This document shows, piece after piece, positions 23,855 through 32,206 of a DNA stretch of 64,000 bases. Each line of letters begins with the position of its first letter. Within the stretch, counting starts at the first letter, position 1. The stretch lies in NCBI RefSeq assembly GCF_964253035.1, contig NZ_CAXUQL020000001.1, positions 3,286,001-3,350,000 of the forward strand, written 5' to 3'. The notes under the pieces were generated by a model. It ran no database searches. It saw nothing but the letters and a program-made list of their open reading frames with translations, and was not told the DNA's origin. This DNA comes from Pseudorhodoferax sp032153935. Lineage in GTDB: Bacteria; Pseudomonadota; Gammaproteobacteria; Burkholderiales; Burkholderiaceae_C. The position numbers were made by a program, and so were the translations under genes.

Positions 23855-25285
23855 TCATTGCTTGTCGCCGGCATGCCGGGCCAGGCGCTGCAGCTGCTCC
23901 TCGTAGGCCTCCAGGAAGGCCTTGCCGAACAGCGCGTGGAAGTCCTCGCGGGCCTCCTCGCGCAGTGCCTCGAAGTGGCGCAGGTACAGCTCCCAGAGCC
24001 GCGCCTTGCGGTTCTGCGGCAGCACGCTGTCGAGCACCGAACGGCCACTGAGCTTGGATTCCAGCACGGTGGGCTCGAAGCGGGCCAGCACGCCCTCCAG
24101 TGCGGCGCGGGTGCCGGCCATGCTGCCGATGGTGTGGCCCACCAGGTCCTGCATGGCGTCGTGCATGGCCTCGCCCGCGGGCAGGAAGCCGCGCAGCGGC
24201 GGGCGCAGCAACTGCTCCAGCACCGACTGCGCGTCCGGCGAGAACTTGAGCGGGTTGTTGTCGCGCGCGCGGATCATGGTCACGTTGGCGCGCAGCTCCT
24301 GGCGCGTGGCCGCGCGCACGGCCAGCATCTGCAGGGTGCCGTCGACAGCGGCGCGCAGCAGTTCGCCGACCAGCTGCATGCGCGCGGTGCCGCTGCCCTG
24401 GGCCGGGTCGGGTCGGATGCCGGCGCCGGCGCAGAAGGCGGCCCAGAGCGGGTCGTCACCGTCCAAGACGGCCGGCGACGGTGCGAGCACCGGCACAGCC
24501 CTCGGCACCGGAGCTGGGGCCGGCTCCGGTGCCGACACGGGGCGTGGCACGAAGGGCGTCTGCAGCAGCGGGGCATGGTCTGGCTGCGTGGCCGGCGCGG
24601 GGGCCAGCCGCGGCGTGGTGTCGGTGGCGCCGGCCATGAAGCCGGCCATCGCATCGTGCGTGGGCGTGCCTGGCGACAGGCCGAACATCTCGTCGAGCGA
24701 GCGGCCTTCGCCGGCGGGCAGCAGGTCGCCGAAGGGGTCGTTGGCGGTCGCTGCCGGCGTGGGCGCCGCTGGGCGAGCGCTGTCGGCGCGCGCGGCGAAG
24801 GGGTCGAAGTCGTCGGGCAGCAGCGCGGCTGCCGGCACCGCGCGCGCGGGCGGTGTCCAGGGCGGCGCTGTGCCGCCGCCGAGCAGGTCCGCGAAGGGAT
24901 TGCCCGCGCCGACCGGCATGGCCGGCGCGGCCGGCCGCAACAGCGTGGCGCCCGCATCGGGCTCCAGGCCGGCCACCACCTCCAGCCGGTAGCCGCCGAT
25001 GCGTACCTCGTCGCGTGCCTGCAGCGGCGCCGACTCGCCCTGCAGCAGTGGCTGGCCCGCGACCACGATGGGGTTGGCGCTGCCGATGTTGCGGATCAGG
25101 AAGCCGCCCTGCGGCCGGGCCTGGATCTCGGCCTGCTGGCGCGAGATGTGGCGCTCGGGGTCGGGCAGGGCCAGCGTGTTGTGGTCGGCCCGGCCGATGG
25201 TGCCTCCGCGGTCGTCGAACTGCGCCGTGATGGGCTGGGTCAGCGGCAGTTCGTTCAGCGACACCGCGCGCAGGGTCAGGGTCAT
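23855..25285 (-). CDS. tagH: T6SS FHA-domain protein (TagH/Fha)
   Basis: 476 residues. N-terminal FHA domain (about 1-95) with the phosphothreonine-binding pattern GGTIGRADHNTLALPDP, ERHISRQQAEI and GSANPIVVAG. A Pro/Ala-rich linker (about 110-270) follows, then the conserved C-terminal T6SS-FHA domain (FCAGAG, VGELLRAAVDGTLQMLAVRA, NPLKFSPDAQSVL). It is the substrate of PpkA; its phosphorylated form promotes assembly. Start at the ATG behind AAGGAG; an upstream ATG at 25312 would sit at the -10 of the predicted promoter. Confidence 0.92.
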   Translation of the reverse strand: MTLTLRAVSLNELPLTQPITAQFDDRGGTIGRADHNTLALPDPERHISRQQAEIQARPQGGFLIRNIGSANPIVVAGQPLLQGESAPLQARDEVRIGGYRLEVVAGLEPDAGATLLRPAAPAMPVGAGNPFADLLGGGTAPPWTPPARAVPAAALLPDDFDPFAARADSARPAAPTPAATANDPFGDLLPAGEGRSLDEMFGLSPGTPTHDAMAGFMAGATDTTPRLAPAPATQPDHAPLLQTPFVPRPVSAPEPAPAPVPRAVPVLAPSPAVLDGDDPLWAAFCAGAGIRPDPAQGSGTARMQLVGELLRAAVDGTLQMLAVRAATRQELRANVTMIRARDNNPLKFSPDAQSVLEQLLRPPLRGFLPAGEAMHDAMQDLVGHTIGSMAGTRAALEGVLARFEPTVLESKLSGRSVLDSVLPQNRKARLWELYLRHFEALREEAREDFHALFGKAFLEAYEEQLQRLARHAGDKQ

Positions 25286-25310
25286 GGTGATGCGCTCCTT
25301 CGGCCCGGCC

Positions 25311-25352
25311 ATGGTGGGGCCGCGGGGCGCCAGGCTCAATGTCCGAAAGTCA
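25311..25352 (-). promoter_or_regulatory. Shared T6SS promoter, copy 2 (FHA gene)
   Basis: TGACTTTCG (25352-25344), 4 nt, -35 TTGAGC, 17 nt, -10 CACCAT. The box and the -35 overlap the last codons and stop of the upstream 55-residue ORF. Predicted start near 25304, upstream of the FHA ATG. Confidence 0.5.
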
Positions 25353-25503
25353 TGGCCAGCCAGGCGGCGACGGCGCCGAACACCAGCGCCAGCCAGGCCC
25401 AGGTGCGCACCGCCCCGTCGGCGCGCCGCAACCGCAGCGCGCGCAAGGCCGCCGCGACGAGGAAGGCGCAGGCCAGCAGTGCGAACACCAGACCGGTGTG
25501 CAT
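25336..25503 (-). CDS. Small two-helix membrane protein in the T6SS locus
   Basis: 55 residues: hydrophobic segments at about 3-20 and 34-51 separated by a basic loop (RALRLRRADGAVR). The ATG overlaps the stop of the HEAT-type gene by 4 bp, so it is translationally coupled. No recognised family. Its 3' end is also the promoter box of the FHA gene, which may explain the conserved ending MTFGH. Confidence 0.6.
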   Translation of the reverse strand: MHTGLVFALLACAFLVAAALRALRLRRADGAVRTWAWLALVFGAVAAWLAMTFGH

Positions 25504-26789
25504 CAGCCACCGCGGCCGGGCAAGCCGAGCAGGCGGCGTTGCCGCCAGGTCGGCGCCGCCACGTTGAACAAGGCCTGGCCCGGCTGCGCCAGCACCAGTT
25601 GCTGGCCCGCGAGTGCGCGCTGGCGCTGCGAACCCGTGCGCAGCACCTGGCCCAGGTGCTCGGCGGTGGGCGCTGCGCCGACGAAGCAGCGCGTGGCACC
25701 CGCCAAGGTGCCGGCCTGCGCCTGCCACCAGCGCTGCACGCGCGCCGGGTCGGGCCAGGGCAGGTTCTCGTCGTCGTCGAGCGCCACGTTGTCGTCGTCC
25801 GGATCGTCGTTGGGGCCGGTGGCAAGGTCCGCGGGCGCAGGCCGTTCCAGGTCCAGCGCCGCGAGGTCGGCGCCGGTGATGGTGCAGAAGGCCTCGCCGG
25901 CCACGCGCGCCAGCGCCACGTCTTCCATGCGTTCGATGAGCCAGGGCACGAGCCGCGCATCGCCGAGCCAGCCGATGGCGCGCACGGCCTCACGCGGCGC
26001 CACGGGCATCAGCTGGCGCAGCTGCGCGCGTGCCTGTTCGGGCGGCAGCGCTTGCACGGCCAGCGGGCGCAGCAGGTCGCAGGCGGCGGGCGTGGCGAAG
26101 GCGGCCTGTTCGAGGGCGCGCAATGCCGCGCCACGGTCGCCGAGCAGGCAGGCCGCATGGGCGGCGGCTGCGTCCTGGGGGGCGGACTCCAGCGCGGCCA
26201 GCACCAGCGGCAGCAGGTCGCAGCGCCCCAGCGCCGCCGCCGTGCGCAGCGCGGCCAGGCGCAGCACTGGATCGTCCGCGCGCAGGGCCGCGGCCAGCGC
26301 CGGGCCGGGGTCGACACGGTGCAGCCGGCAGGCATCCAGGCCCAGCGCGCGTTGCCATGGCGACGTGGCGGCCAGCAGCGCCCGCACGGGCTCGCGCAGC
26401 AAGGGCGCGCTGGTCCAGCCCAGCGCCGAGACGATGCCGCGCCAGGCCTCGGGTGCGGCAGGCGCGAGCGCCAGCACGCGCTGCTGCATGGCGCTGTCCT
26501 GCGCCTGCAGCGCGGCGGCGAAGGCCGCGAAGACCTCGCCGCAGCCGGGCTGCTCCAGCGCCGCCTGCGCACGCGCGAGGCCGTAGGCACCGGCCACGGC
26601 CAGCCCGTCCAGGTGGGCGTCCAGCCGCTCGTCGAGCCGGCCGAGCTGCAGCAGCCGCACATGCGGTGCGCGCACCAGCACCGAGCGCACGTGGCGCAGG
26701 TGCAGCGCATCGTCCGCATGCTGCTGCACGATGGCCGGGATCGGTGGACGCTGCAGCGCCCGCAACGGGGTCGTGGGCTCAGCCTGCAT
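25503..26789 (-). CDS. T6SS-associated HEAT-repeat protein (TIGR02270-like)
   Basis: 428 residues made of Ala/Leu-rich helical repeats, with recurring R.AAL/LLG.R and ALRALE units, in the middle. A conserved-looking N-terminus reads QQHADDALHLRHVRSVLVRAPHVRL. An acidic loop (DDPDDDN) precedes the C-terminal ENLPWPDPARVQRWW block. This matches the TIGR02270-type proteins found in T6SS clusters; their role is unknown. Start uncertain: ATG at 26789 chosen. A GTG at 26816 would coincide with the predicted transcription start. Confidence 0.7.
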   Translation of the reverse strand: MQAEPTTPLRALQRPPIPAIVQQHADDALHLRHVRSVLVRAPHVRLLQLGRLDERLDAHLDGLAVAGAYGLARAQAALEQPGCGEVFAAFAAALQAQDSAMQQRVLALAPAAPEAWRGIVSALGWTSAPLLREPVRALLAATSPWQRALGLDACRLHRVDPGPALAAALRADDPVLRLAALRTAAALGRCDLLPLVLAALESAPQDAAAAHAACLLGDRGAALRALEQAAFATPAACDLLRPLAVQALPPEQARAQLRQLMPVAPREAVRAIGWLGDARLVPWLIERMEDVALARVAGEAFCTITGADLAALDLERPAPADLATGPNDDPDDDNVALDDDENLPWPDPARVQRWWQAQAGTLAGATRCFVGAAPTAEHLGQVLRTGSQRQRALAGQQLVLAQPGQALFNVAAPTWRQRRLLGLPGRGG

Positions 26790-26822
26790 GCGGATGGGAG
26801 CGAAGGGCGCTTGCACCGGGAC

Positions 26823-26864
26823 ATGCTGCGCGGGGCGCCGGCCCCGGGCAATGTCCGAAAGTCA
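26823..26864 (-). promoter_or_regulatory. Shared T6SS promoter, copy 3 (HEAT-type gene)
   Basis: TGACTTTCG (26864-26856), 4 nt, -35 TTGCCC, 17 nt, -10 CAGCAT. Located in the divergent region between the HEAT-type gene and the LysM lipoprotein gene. Confidence 0.55.
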
Positions 26865-26921
26865 CCTGCGCAATGCGCGCGCCGCTCCCATACTGCAGGC
26901 GTCGCATCGAGAGCGTCTTCC

Positions 26922-27902
26922 ATGCCGAAACCATCCCTGGTCTTCGTGGCGGTGCTGGTGCTGCTGGCCGGCTGCGCCACACCGCCTCCACCGGCACCCG
27001 CGCAGGTGCCCACCATGCCGGCGCCGCCGCCACCGCCGCCCGAGCCCGAGCCCACGCCGCCGCGCGCGCCGCAGCGCCCGGCCACGGCGGCGGAGGCGGC
27101 GCAGGCGCAGAAGATCGCGCGCGCCGTGATCGACCTGCTGGAGGCCGGCAAGGAGGACGAGGCGCGCGCCGAACTCGAACGCGCCCTGGCGCTGGACTTC
27201 AACAACAAGCTGGCCGTCAACCTGATGCGCCAGATCACCATGGACCCGGCTGAACTGGGCCGCGAGTCCTTCAACTACACGGTGCGGCCCAGCGACACGC
27301 TGTCGCGCATCGCCCAGCGCTTCCTCAACGACCTCTACGCCTTCTATATCCTGGCACGCTACAACGGCATCGCGGTGCCCAAGCAGATCAGCAGCGGGCA
27401 GGTGCTGCGCATCCCGGGCAAGCCGCCCGCGGGCGGCACCGCTGCGGTGCCCGAGCCCGCGACACGACCGCCTGCACCCGCGCCCAGCCGGGCCGCCGCA
27501 GCCCCCGCGCCTGTCCCGGCCGAGCCGCCCGCAGCCGCGCCCGCACCGGTGCCGCCGCCCCCGCCGGCACCGGCACCCGCGCCCGAGCCCTCGCCGGGCG
27601 AGCAGGCCCTGCGCAGCGCAGAGGCGGCCGAGCGCGCAGGCCAACTGGAGCGTGCGCTGACGGAATACGAACGTGCGGCAACGCTCGACCAGCCCGGTGC
27701 CAAGGCCCGTGCGGAGGCCGTGCGCAAGCGCCTCGTCGAACGCCACAGCCTGGCCGCGCGCTCGGCCTTCGCGCGTCAGGACCTGGCAGGCGCCGTCCGC
27801 GGCTGGGACCGCGTGCTCGGGCTCGAACCGGCGAACGAGACCGCGCGGCTGGAGCGGCAAAAGGCCCTGCAGCTGCAGGAGCGGGCCGACAAGCTGAAAT
27901 GA
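26922..27902 (+). CDS. LysM-like lipoprotein with TPR-type C-terminus
   Basis: 326 residues. Lipoprotein signal with lipobox LLAGC (Cys18), then a Pro-rich linker. A helical segment with TPR character sits at about 65-105. A LysM-like peptidoglycan-binding module follows at about 115-165 (FNYTVRPSDTLSRIAQRFL, then YNGI and GQVLRIPG). A long Pro/Ala linker and a C-terminal TPR pair (QLERALTEYERAATLD) complete it. Probably a periplasmic cell-wall protein of the T6SS locus. It is alone on the + strand inside the locus, divergent from the HEAT-type gene. Confidence 0.75.
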   Translation: MPKPSLVFVAVLVLLAGCATPPPPAPAQVPTMPAPPPPPPEPEPTPPRAPQRPATAAEAAQAQKIARAVIDLLEAGKEDEARAELERALALDFNNKLAVNLMRQITMDPAELGRESFNYTVRPSDTLSRIAQRFLNDLYAFYILARYNGIAVPKQISSGQVLRIPGKPPAGGTAAVPEPATRPPAPAPSRAAAAPAPVPAEPPAAAPAPVPPPPPAPAPAPEPSPGEQALRSAEAAERAGQLERALTEYERAATLDQPGAKARAEAVRKRLVERHSLAARSAFARQDLAGAVRGWDRVLGLEPANETARLERQKALQLQERADKLK

Positions 27903-27907
27903 AACCA

Positions 27908-28078
27908 CCCCCGTTTTGACTTCTCACTTCGTGTAGAAGTCCCATCCCCCCTCAAGGGGGCGCACCCGGCGGCCTGGCAGAGCCAGTTCCGCGGCTGCGC
28001 TGGCATGGCCTGCTCCGCGGCCTTCTGAACCGCTGCTTGCGAGCCGGTTTCGTGCACTGCGGGTGGCGTGCAGTGCCT
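27908..28078 (+). repeat. Intergenic repeat B, copy 1
   Basis: About 170 bp downstream of the LysM lipoprotein gene. It starts with a hairpin at 27918-27941 (GACTTCT, CAC, 3-nt loop, GTG, T, AGAAGTC), then a C-run and GGGGGCGCACC, then GGCCTGGCAGAGCCAGTTCC and GGCATGGCCTGCTCCGCGG. Copy 2 at 61525-61696 is nearly identical along its length; copies 3 and 4 are more diverged. Confidence 0.8.
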
Positions 28079-28098
28079 TCGATGGGCAACCGAGGTGC

Positions 28099-28662
28099 TC
28101 AGTGCGCCTCGCCCCTGGCTCCTGCCGCAGGCCTGGGGGGCGGCCGCCGCGGCGGCGGCGCCTCTAGTCCGTCGCGCCGCTGGATCGTGAGCCGCGAGGG
28201 CTTGCCCAGGTACAGGCGCCGGTTGCGCTCGCGCTCGAGCGCGCGCAAGGCGTCCGCCGCCTGCGCATGGTCGGGCTGCAGCGCCAGCGCGCGCAGGTAG
28301 TGGGTGGCGGCCTGGTCCGCCGCGCCGCGCCGCTGGGCCGCTTCCGCGCGCTCGAGTTGCTCGGCCACGGCGGCGGCGATGCGCTGGCGCAGTGCGGCGG
28401 CGCGTTCGCGGTAGGGCGCGTGCGCGGGACGCAGCACCACCAGCACCTCCCAGGTCCAGGCCGCGTCGGCCCACTGGCCCTCGTCTTCCAGCTGCAGCGC
28501 GCGCACGCGCTGCAGCCCTTCGAAGCGGCCGATGGCCTGCTCCTGCTGGCCGGGAGACGGGGCGGCTGCAGGGGCCTCGGCCGGGCCGGAGGAGGGTGGG
28601 CTGGTGCAGCCGGAAAGCACCAGCACGCAGGCGGCCAGCAAGGGTGCGGACGCTGCCCTCAT
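28099..28662 (-). CDS. TPR-containing lipoprotein of the T6SS locus
   Basis: 187 residues. Lipobox LVLSGC (Cys19), Pro/Ala-rich linker, then two TPR-like helical hairpins (QWADAAWTWEVLVVLRPAHA and ADQAATHYLRALALQPDHAQ) and a basic, Pro-rich tail. Resembles the second half of the LysM lipoprotein on the other side of repeat B. The ATG overlaps the stop of the deacetylase gene, so it is the last gene of the ppkA operon. Function unknown. Confidence 0.7.
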   Translation of the reverse strand: MRAASAPLLAACVLVLSGCTSPPSSGPAEAPAAAPSPGQQEQAIGRFEGLQRVRALQLEDEGQWADAAWTWEVLVVLRPAHAPYRERAAALRQRIAAAVAEQLERAEAAQRRGAADQAATHYLRALALQPDHAQAADALRALERERNRRLYLGKPSRLTIQRRDGLEAPPPRRPPPRPAAGARGEAH

Positions 28663-29705
28663 GGCTGCGCGCCGATGCGCCGGCTGGTCTGCAGGCGGGC
28701 CCGGAACGCCTCCATGTCGTGGTCGCCGAAAATCATGGTCCGGCGCAGCATGAGGGGCTGGGCGAAGAACGGGTTGCCGCCCGGCGTGACGGTGACGGCC
28801 AGGGTGTAGTGCTGGCGCGCCAGCAGCTCCAGCACCTGCTCGTTGGCATCGCCGAACGGGTAGGCGTAGTGCTGCACCGGCGTGGGAAGGCGCTGCTGCA
28901 GCAGTTCGCGCGGCACGCGGATCTCCTGGTCCAGGCTCTGGCGGTAGCGCTCGTCGCTCTCGCCGGCCTGGCGCTCGATCAGGTTGCGGTGCGTCTTGGA
29001 ATGCACCTGCACGTCGACCAGGCCCGAGGCCGCCAGTTCCTGCAACTGCGGCCAGCCCACGGCGAGCCCGGCGCCGATGAAGTCGGTGTAGACGAACAGC
29101 GTGGCCGGCAGGCCGAGCCGGCGCAGCACCGGCCAGGCATGCTGGTGGAACGAGGCGTAGCCGTCGTCCACGGTGACGACCACGGCGCGCGGCGGCAGCG
29201 CGGCCCGGCCCGCGAGGTAGTCGCCCAGTTGCGCGAGCCGCACCACGCGGTAGCCGTTGTCCACCAGCCATTGCATCTGCTCGGCAAAGCGCGTGGGCGT
29301 GACCGACATGCGCCCGCCGCCACTGCCGAAGCGGTGGTAGCACAGCACGGGAACGGTCTGGTAGCTGTCGCTGGCGATGCCGCCCGGGTTGGGGGCCTGC
29401 AGCGGCACCACCAGCGGCATGCCGGGCTGGGGCTGCGCGATGCCGCCGTTGGCCGCGGCGATCTGCCAGTCCTGCTCCGCGCTGCCCAGCCATTGCGCGG
29501 CGATGCTGCGCAGCGTGTCGCCGCTGCGCGGCAGGTAGACCAGCAAGCGCTCGCCACGCGCGAGCACGCCGTCCTGCGACGCCTGCGTCGGGGCCACTGG
29601 CGCGGGTGCGGTCGCCGGCGGTGCCGGCTGCGGCGTGCCGCAGGCCGCCAGCAGCGCAGGCACCAGGACCACAGCGGCGCGCAGCGGGCAGGGCAGCAGC
29701 CACAT
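28659..29705 (-). CDS. Polysaccharide deacetylase with LysM-like module (lipoprotein)
   Basis: 348 residues. Lipoprotein-type signal (ALLAACG, Cys22), a LysM-like module (SGDTLRSIAAQWLGS to GMPLVVPL, about 61-103), then a NodB domain. The NodB domain carries VPVLCYHRFG, the metal/catalytic motif TVDDGYAS, the HSKTHRN histidines and AYPFGDAN. NodB enzymes remove acetyl groups from GlcNAc polymers, here probably peptidoglycan. Four bp after the kinase gene and overlapping the TPR lipoprotein gene, so firmly in the T6SS regulatory operon. Confidence 0.85.
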   Translation of the reverse strand: MWLLPCPLRAAVVLVPALLAACGTPQPAPPATAPAPVAPTQASQDGVLARGERLLVYLPRSGDTLRSIAAQWLGSAEQDWQIAAANGGIAQPQPGMPLVVPLQAPNPGGIASDSYQTVPVLCYHRFGSGGGRMSVTPTRFAEQMQWLVDNGYRVVRLAQLGDYLAGRAALPPRAVVVTVDDGYASFHQHAWPVLRRLGLPATLFVYTDFIGAGLAVGWPQLQELAASGLVDVQVHSKTHRNLIERQAGESDERYRQSLDQEIRVPRELLQQRLPTPVQHYAYPFGDANEQVLELLARQHYTLAVTVTPGGNPFFAQPLMLRRTMIFGDHDMEAFRARLQTSRRIGAQP

Positions 29706-29709
29706 GCCG

Positions 29710-31554
29710 TCAGCCCGCTTGTTCGCTTGCGGGCGAGGCCTCGGCGGGCGGCGGCGCGGCGCGCCCCTGCAGCGCCTGGGCCATGCGGTCGAAGGCCGCG
29801 TAGAGCTGGCCGAACTCGTCCTTGCGCTGCTCGCGGATGCGGAAGTCCAGCCGCCCCGCGGTGATCTCGTCCATGGCCTCGCCGACCAGCCGGATCGGCC
29901 GCGCGAACCAGGTTCCCACCAGGTACATGGCCAGCGCCACGGCCGCCACCGTGACCAGCGCCAGCACCGCCATCAGCCATTGCGACTGGCGCGCCACCGC
30001 GGCCAGCGCGCGCTCGGGCAGGCCCAGCACGACCTGGCCCACGGCCTTGCCCTGGAAGGTGATGGGCGCGGCGAAGCCCAGCACGGTCTCGCCGCCAGCC
30101 TCATAGCGCGTGCGCTGCACGCCGCCGGCCTCGCCCAGCGCCTCGCCACTGGGTGCATGCCAGGGCTGGCCCACCAGTTCGGGCCGGCTCGCGGCACGCA
30201 CCACACCGCCGCGGTCGGTCACGGTGATGCTCTCGAAGTCGCGCGTCTGCATGAGGTTCTGCAGCGCCACGTCGACGACCACCCAGTCCTCGGACAGCGC
30301 CGGCACCGCGTTCTGCGCCGCGATGAAGCGCGTCAGCGCCGCGCCGGAGTCGCCCACCTGCGCCATCAGCGCGGCCTGCTGGCGCTGCACGATCAGCGAG
30401 GCCGTGATGGCCATCACCACGGCCACGATCAAGGCCATCAGGCCGGCCCACTTGAGCCGCAGCGGCACGCCGCGCGCCTGCGTGCCTTCGCCCGCGCGCG
30501 CCTGCTCGTCGATCTCCGCCAGCACGCGCTGCAGCGCCTCGGCCAGCGCGGCGCCGCTCTGGTGGCGCCGCTCGGGCGCCTTGGCCAGGCAGCGGTCGAC
30601 CACGCGGCGCAGCGCGGGCGGTACTTCGGGGCGCAGCTTCTCGATCGGCGTCGGGTCTTCCTTGGAGATCTTGAGCGCCAGCGTGACCACGCTGTCGCCC
30701 TGGAACGGGCGCTGCCCGGTCAGCATCTGGTAGAGCACGATGCCGGCCGTGAACAGGTCCGAGCGGCCATCGATCTTGCCGCCCTGCATCTGCTCGGGCG
30801 ACATGTACTGCGGCGTGCCCAGCACGTCGCCCACGCGCGTGCGCTGCTCGCCCGCCGAGGTGGCCGCCATGTGGGCGATGCCGAAGTCCATCACCTTGAT
30901 GGTCTGCCCGCCGTGCAGCCGCGCGATGTTGCCGGGCTTGATGTCGCGGTGCACGATGCCGCGCTGGTGCGCATAGTCCAGCGCCTGCGCCAGCTGGATG
31001 CCCATGACCACCACGTCGCGCACCGGCAGCGGCTGGCCGCCTTGCAGCAGGTCGGCCAGCGGATCGCCGTCCAGCAGTTCCATGGCCATGTAGGGCCGGC
31101 CGTCGATCTCGCCCACGTCGTGCACGGTCACGATGTGCGGGTGCGACAGGCCGCCGGCCGCACGTGCCTCGCGCAGGAAGCGCGCGCGGTACTCCTCGTC
31201 CTCGCACAGCGAGGCGTGCAGGAACTTGATTGCCACGTCGCGGCCGATGTCCGGGTCGTGCGCGCGGAAGACCGTGGCCATGCCGCCGCGGCCGAGCTTG
31301 GCGAGGATCTGGTAGCGGCCGACCTGGCGCACCTCGAGGTCGGCGGCATGGGCGCTGCCGCCGGGCAGGGTCAGGCCGCTGCCGCGGGTGTGGGTGTTGG
31401 TCTGGGTGTGCAGCCGGGTGTGGGTCGGCGGTGTGCGTGGGCCGGCCGTGCGCGGGGCGATGCGGGTGGCGTCGGCGTCGAGCGGCGCGGCCTGTGCGTC
31501 CGCATCAGGCGGGGCGGACACGTGCAGGGTCTCGTCGCGGGAGGCTTCGGGCAT
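29710..31554 (-). CDS. ppkA: T6SS Ser/Thr protein kinase PpkA-like with HAMP domain
   Basis: 614 residues. Cytoplasmic kinase domain at about 79-335: LGRGGMATVFRAHD glycine loop, VAIKFL lysine, GIVHRDIKPGNI catalytic loop, MDFGIA, and the GTPQYMSPEQ activation segment. A membrane helix at about 365-385, a periplasmic sensor of roughly 150 residues, a second helix near 525-545 and a HAMP domain (RPIRLVGEAMDEITAGRLDF) follow. It should phosphorylate the FHA protein to trigger T6SS assembly. The C-terminal HAMP without a following output domain is unusual but known in PpkA-type kinases. The ATG sits at the predicted transcription start. Confidence 0.92.
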   Translation of the reverse strand: MPEASRDETLHVSAPPDADAQAAPLDADATRIAPRTAGPRTPPTHTRLHTQTNTHTRGSGLTLPGGSAHAADLEVRQVGRYQILAKLGRGGMATVFRAHDPDIGRDVAIKFLHASLCEDEEYRARFLREARAAGGLSHPHIVTVHDVGEIDGRPYMAMELLDGDPLADLLQGGQPLPVRDVVVMGIQLAQALDYAHQRGIVHRDIKPGNIARLHGGQTIKVMDFGIAHMAATSAGEQRTRVGDVLGTPQYMSPEQMQGGKIDGRSDLFTAGIVLYQMLTGQRPFQGDSVVTLALKISKEDPTPIEKLRPEVPPALRRVVDRCLAKAPERRHQSGAALAEALQRVLAEIDEQARAGEGTQARGVPLRLKWAGLMALIVAVVMAITASLIVQRQQAALMAQVGDSGAALTRFIAAQNAVPALSEDWVVVDVALQNLMQTRDFESITVTDRGGVVRAASRPELVGQPWHAPSGEALGEAGGVQRTRYEAGGETVLGFAAPITFQGKAVGQVVLGLPERALAAVARQSQWLMAVLALVTVAAVALAMYLVGTWFARPIRLVGEAMDEITAGRLDFRIREQRKDEFGQLYAAFDRMAQALQGRAAPPPAEASPASEQAG

Positions 31555-31560
31555 GGGGCC

Positions 31561-31602
31561 ATGCTGAACGCGGTGCGGTGCGGCGGCAATGAACGAAAGT
31601 CA
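31561..31602 (-). promoter_or_regulatory. Shared T6SS promoter, copy 4 (ppkA operon)
   Basis: TGACTTTCG (31602-31594), 4 nt, -35 TTGCCG, 17 nt, -10 CAGCAT. Its first three bases are the stop codon of the acetyltransferase gene. The predicted start falls on or next to the ppkA ATG at 31554, implying a very short or absent leader. Confidence 0.55.
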
Positions 31603-32073
31603 TGGCGCAGTGGGTGACGCGCGCAGCAGGCCGGCGTAGATGCCGGGTGTGGAGTTCGGGATCTCGATGGCGCCGGCCACGCGGCGGAAGAAGTCGGGCG
31701 CGCCGACGGCGCCAGCCACCGCATAGCCGTAGCCCATGGCGCGCATGTCGTGCAGGCAGGCCAGCAGCAGGGCGGCGCCGATGCCGCCGCGACGGGCGCT
31801 GTCCAGCACGCCGATGGGGCCGACGAAGCCGCGGGCGGTGGCGTCGTGAGCGCAGAAGCCCACGGGTTCGCAGGGGAGGCCTCGGGTGGCGACGAAGAGC
31901 GTCAGAGGGCGGTTGGCAAGGGCGAAACGGGCCTCGCTGGCCCAGGCCAGTGAGAAATGATGCGCGACCCAGGAAGCGATCAGGTCGTGTTCCGGACCGA
32001 TGGGCTTGCGGATCTGCAAGTCCGGCAGGGCGGGCGCCGCGGGCAGCGTCGGAAGGGCGATCAGCATGTCCAT
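31600..32073 (-). CDS. GNAT-family N-acetyltransferase
   Basis: 157 residues. The acetyl-CoA binding motif is visible (IGVLDSARRGGIGAALLLACL, the R-x-x-G-x-G/A signature), preceded by a beta-strand pattern (LTLFVATRGLPCEPVGFCAHD) and followed by YGYAVAGAVGAPDFFRRV. Substrate unknown. It is the last gene before the ppkA promoter, 133 bp after the 244-residue hypothetical gene; the gap shows nothing notable. Not a standard T6SS gene. Confidence 0.75.
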   Translation of the reverse strand: MDMLIALPTLPAAPALPDLQIRKPIGPEHDLIASWVAHHFSLAWASEARFALANRPLTLFVATRGLPCEPVGFCAHDATARGFVGPIGVLDSARRGGIGAALLLACLHDMRAMGYGYAVAGAVGAPDFFRRVAGAIEIPNSTPGIYAGLLRASPTAP

Positions 32074-32206
32074 GTGGCAGCCTGGAGGTTGGGTGCGCGC
32101 GGTCAGGCGCCGGTTTTGCGCCATCGAAACGGCAGCACCAGCGTGACTGTCGGTTGCGCTGAGCAGCAAGCGACAGCCGCCATCGCACGGGCGATTTTCG
32201 GGGGCA

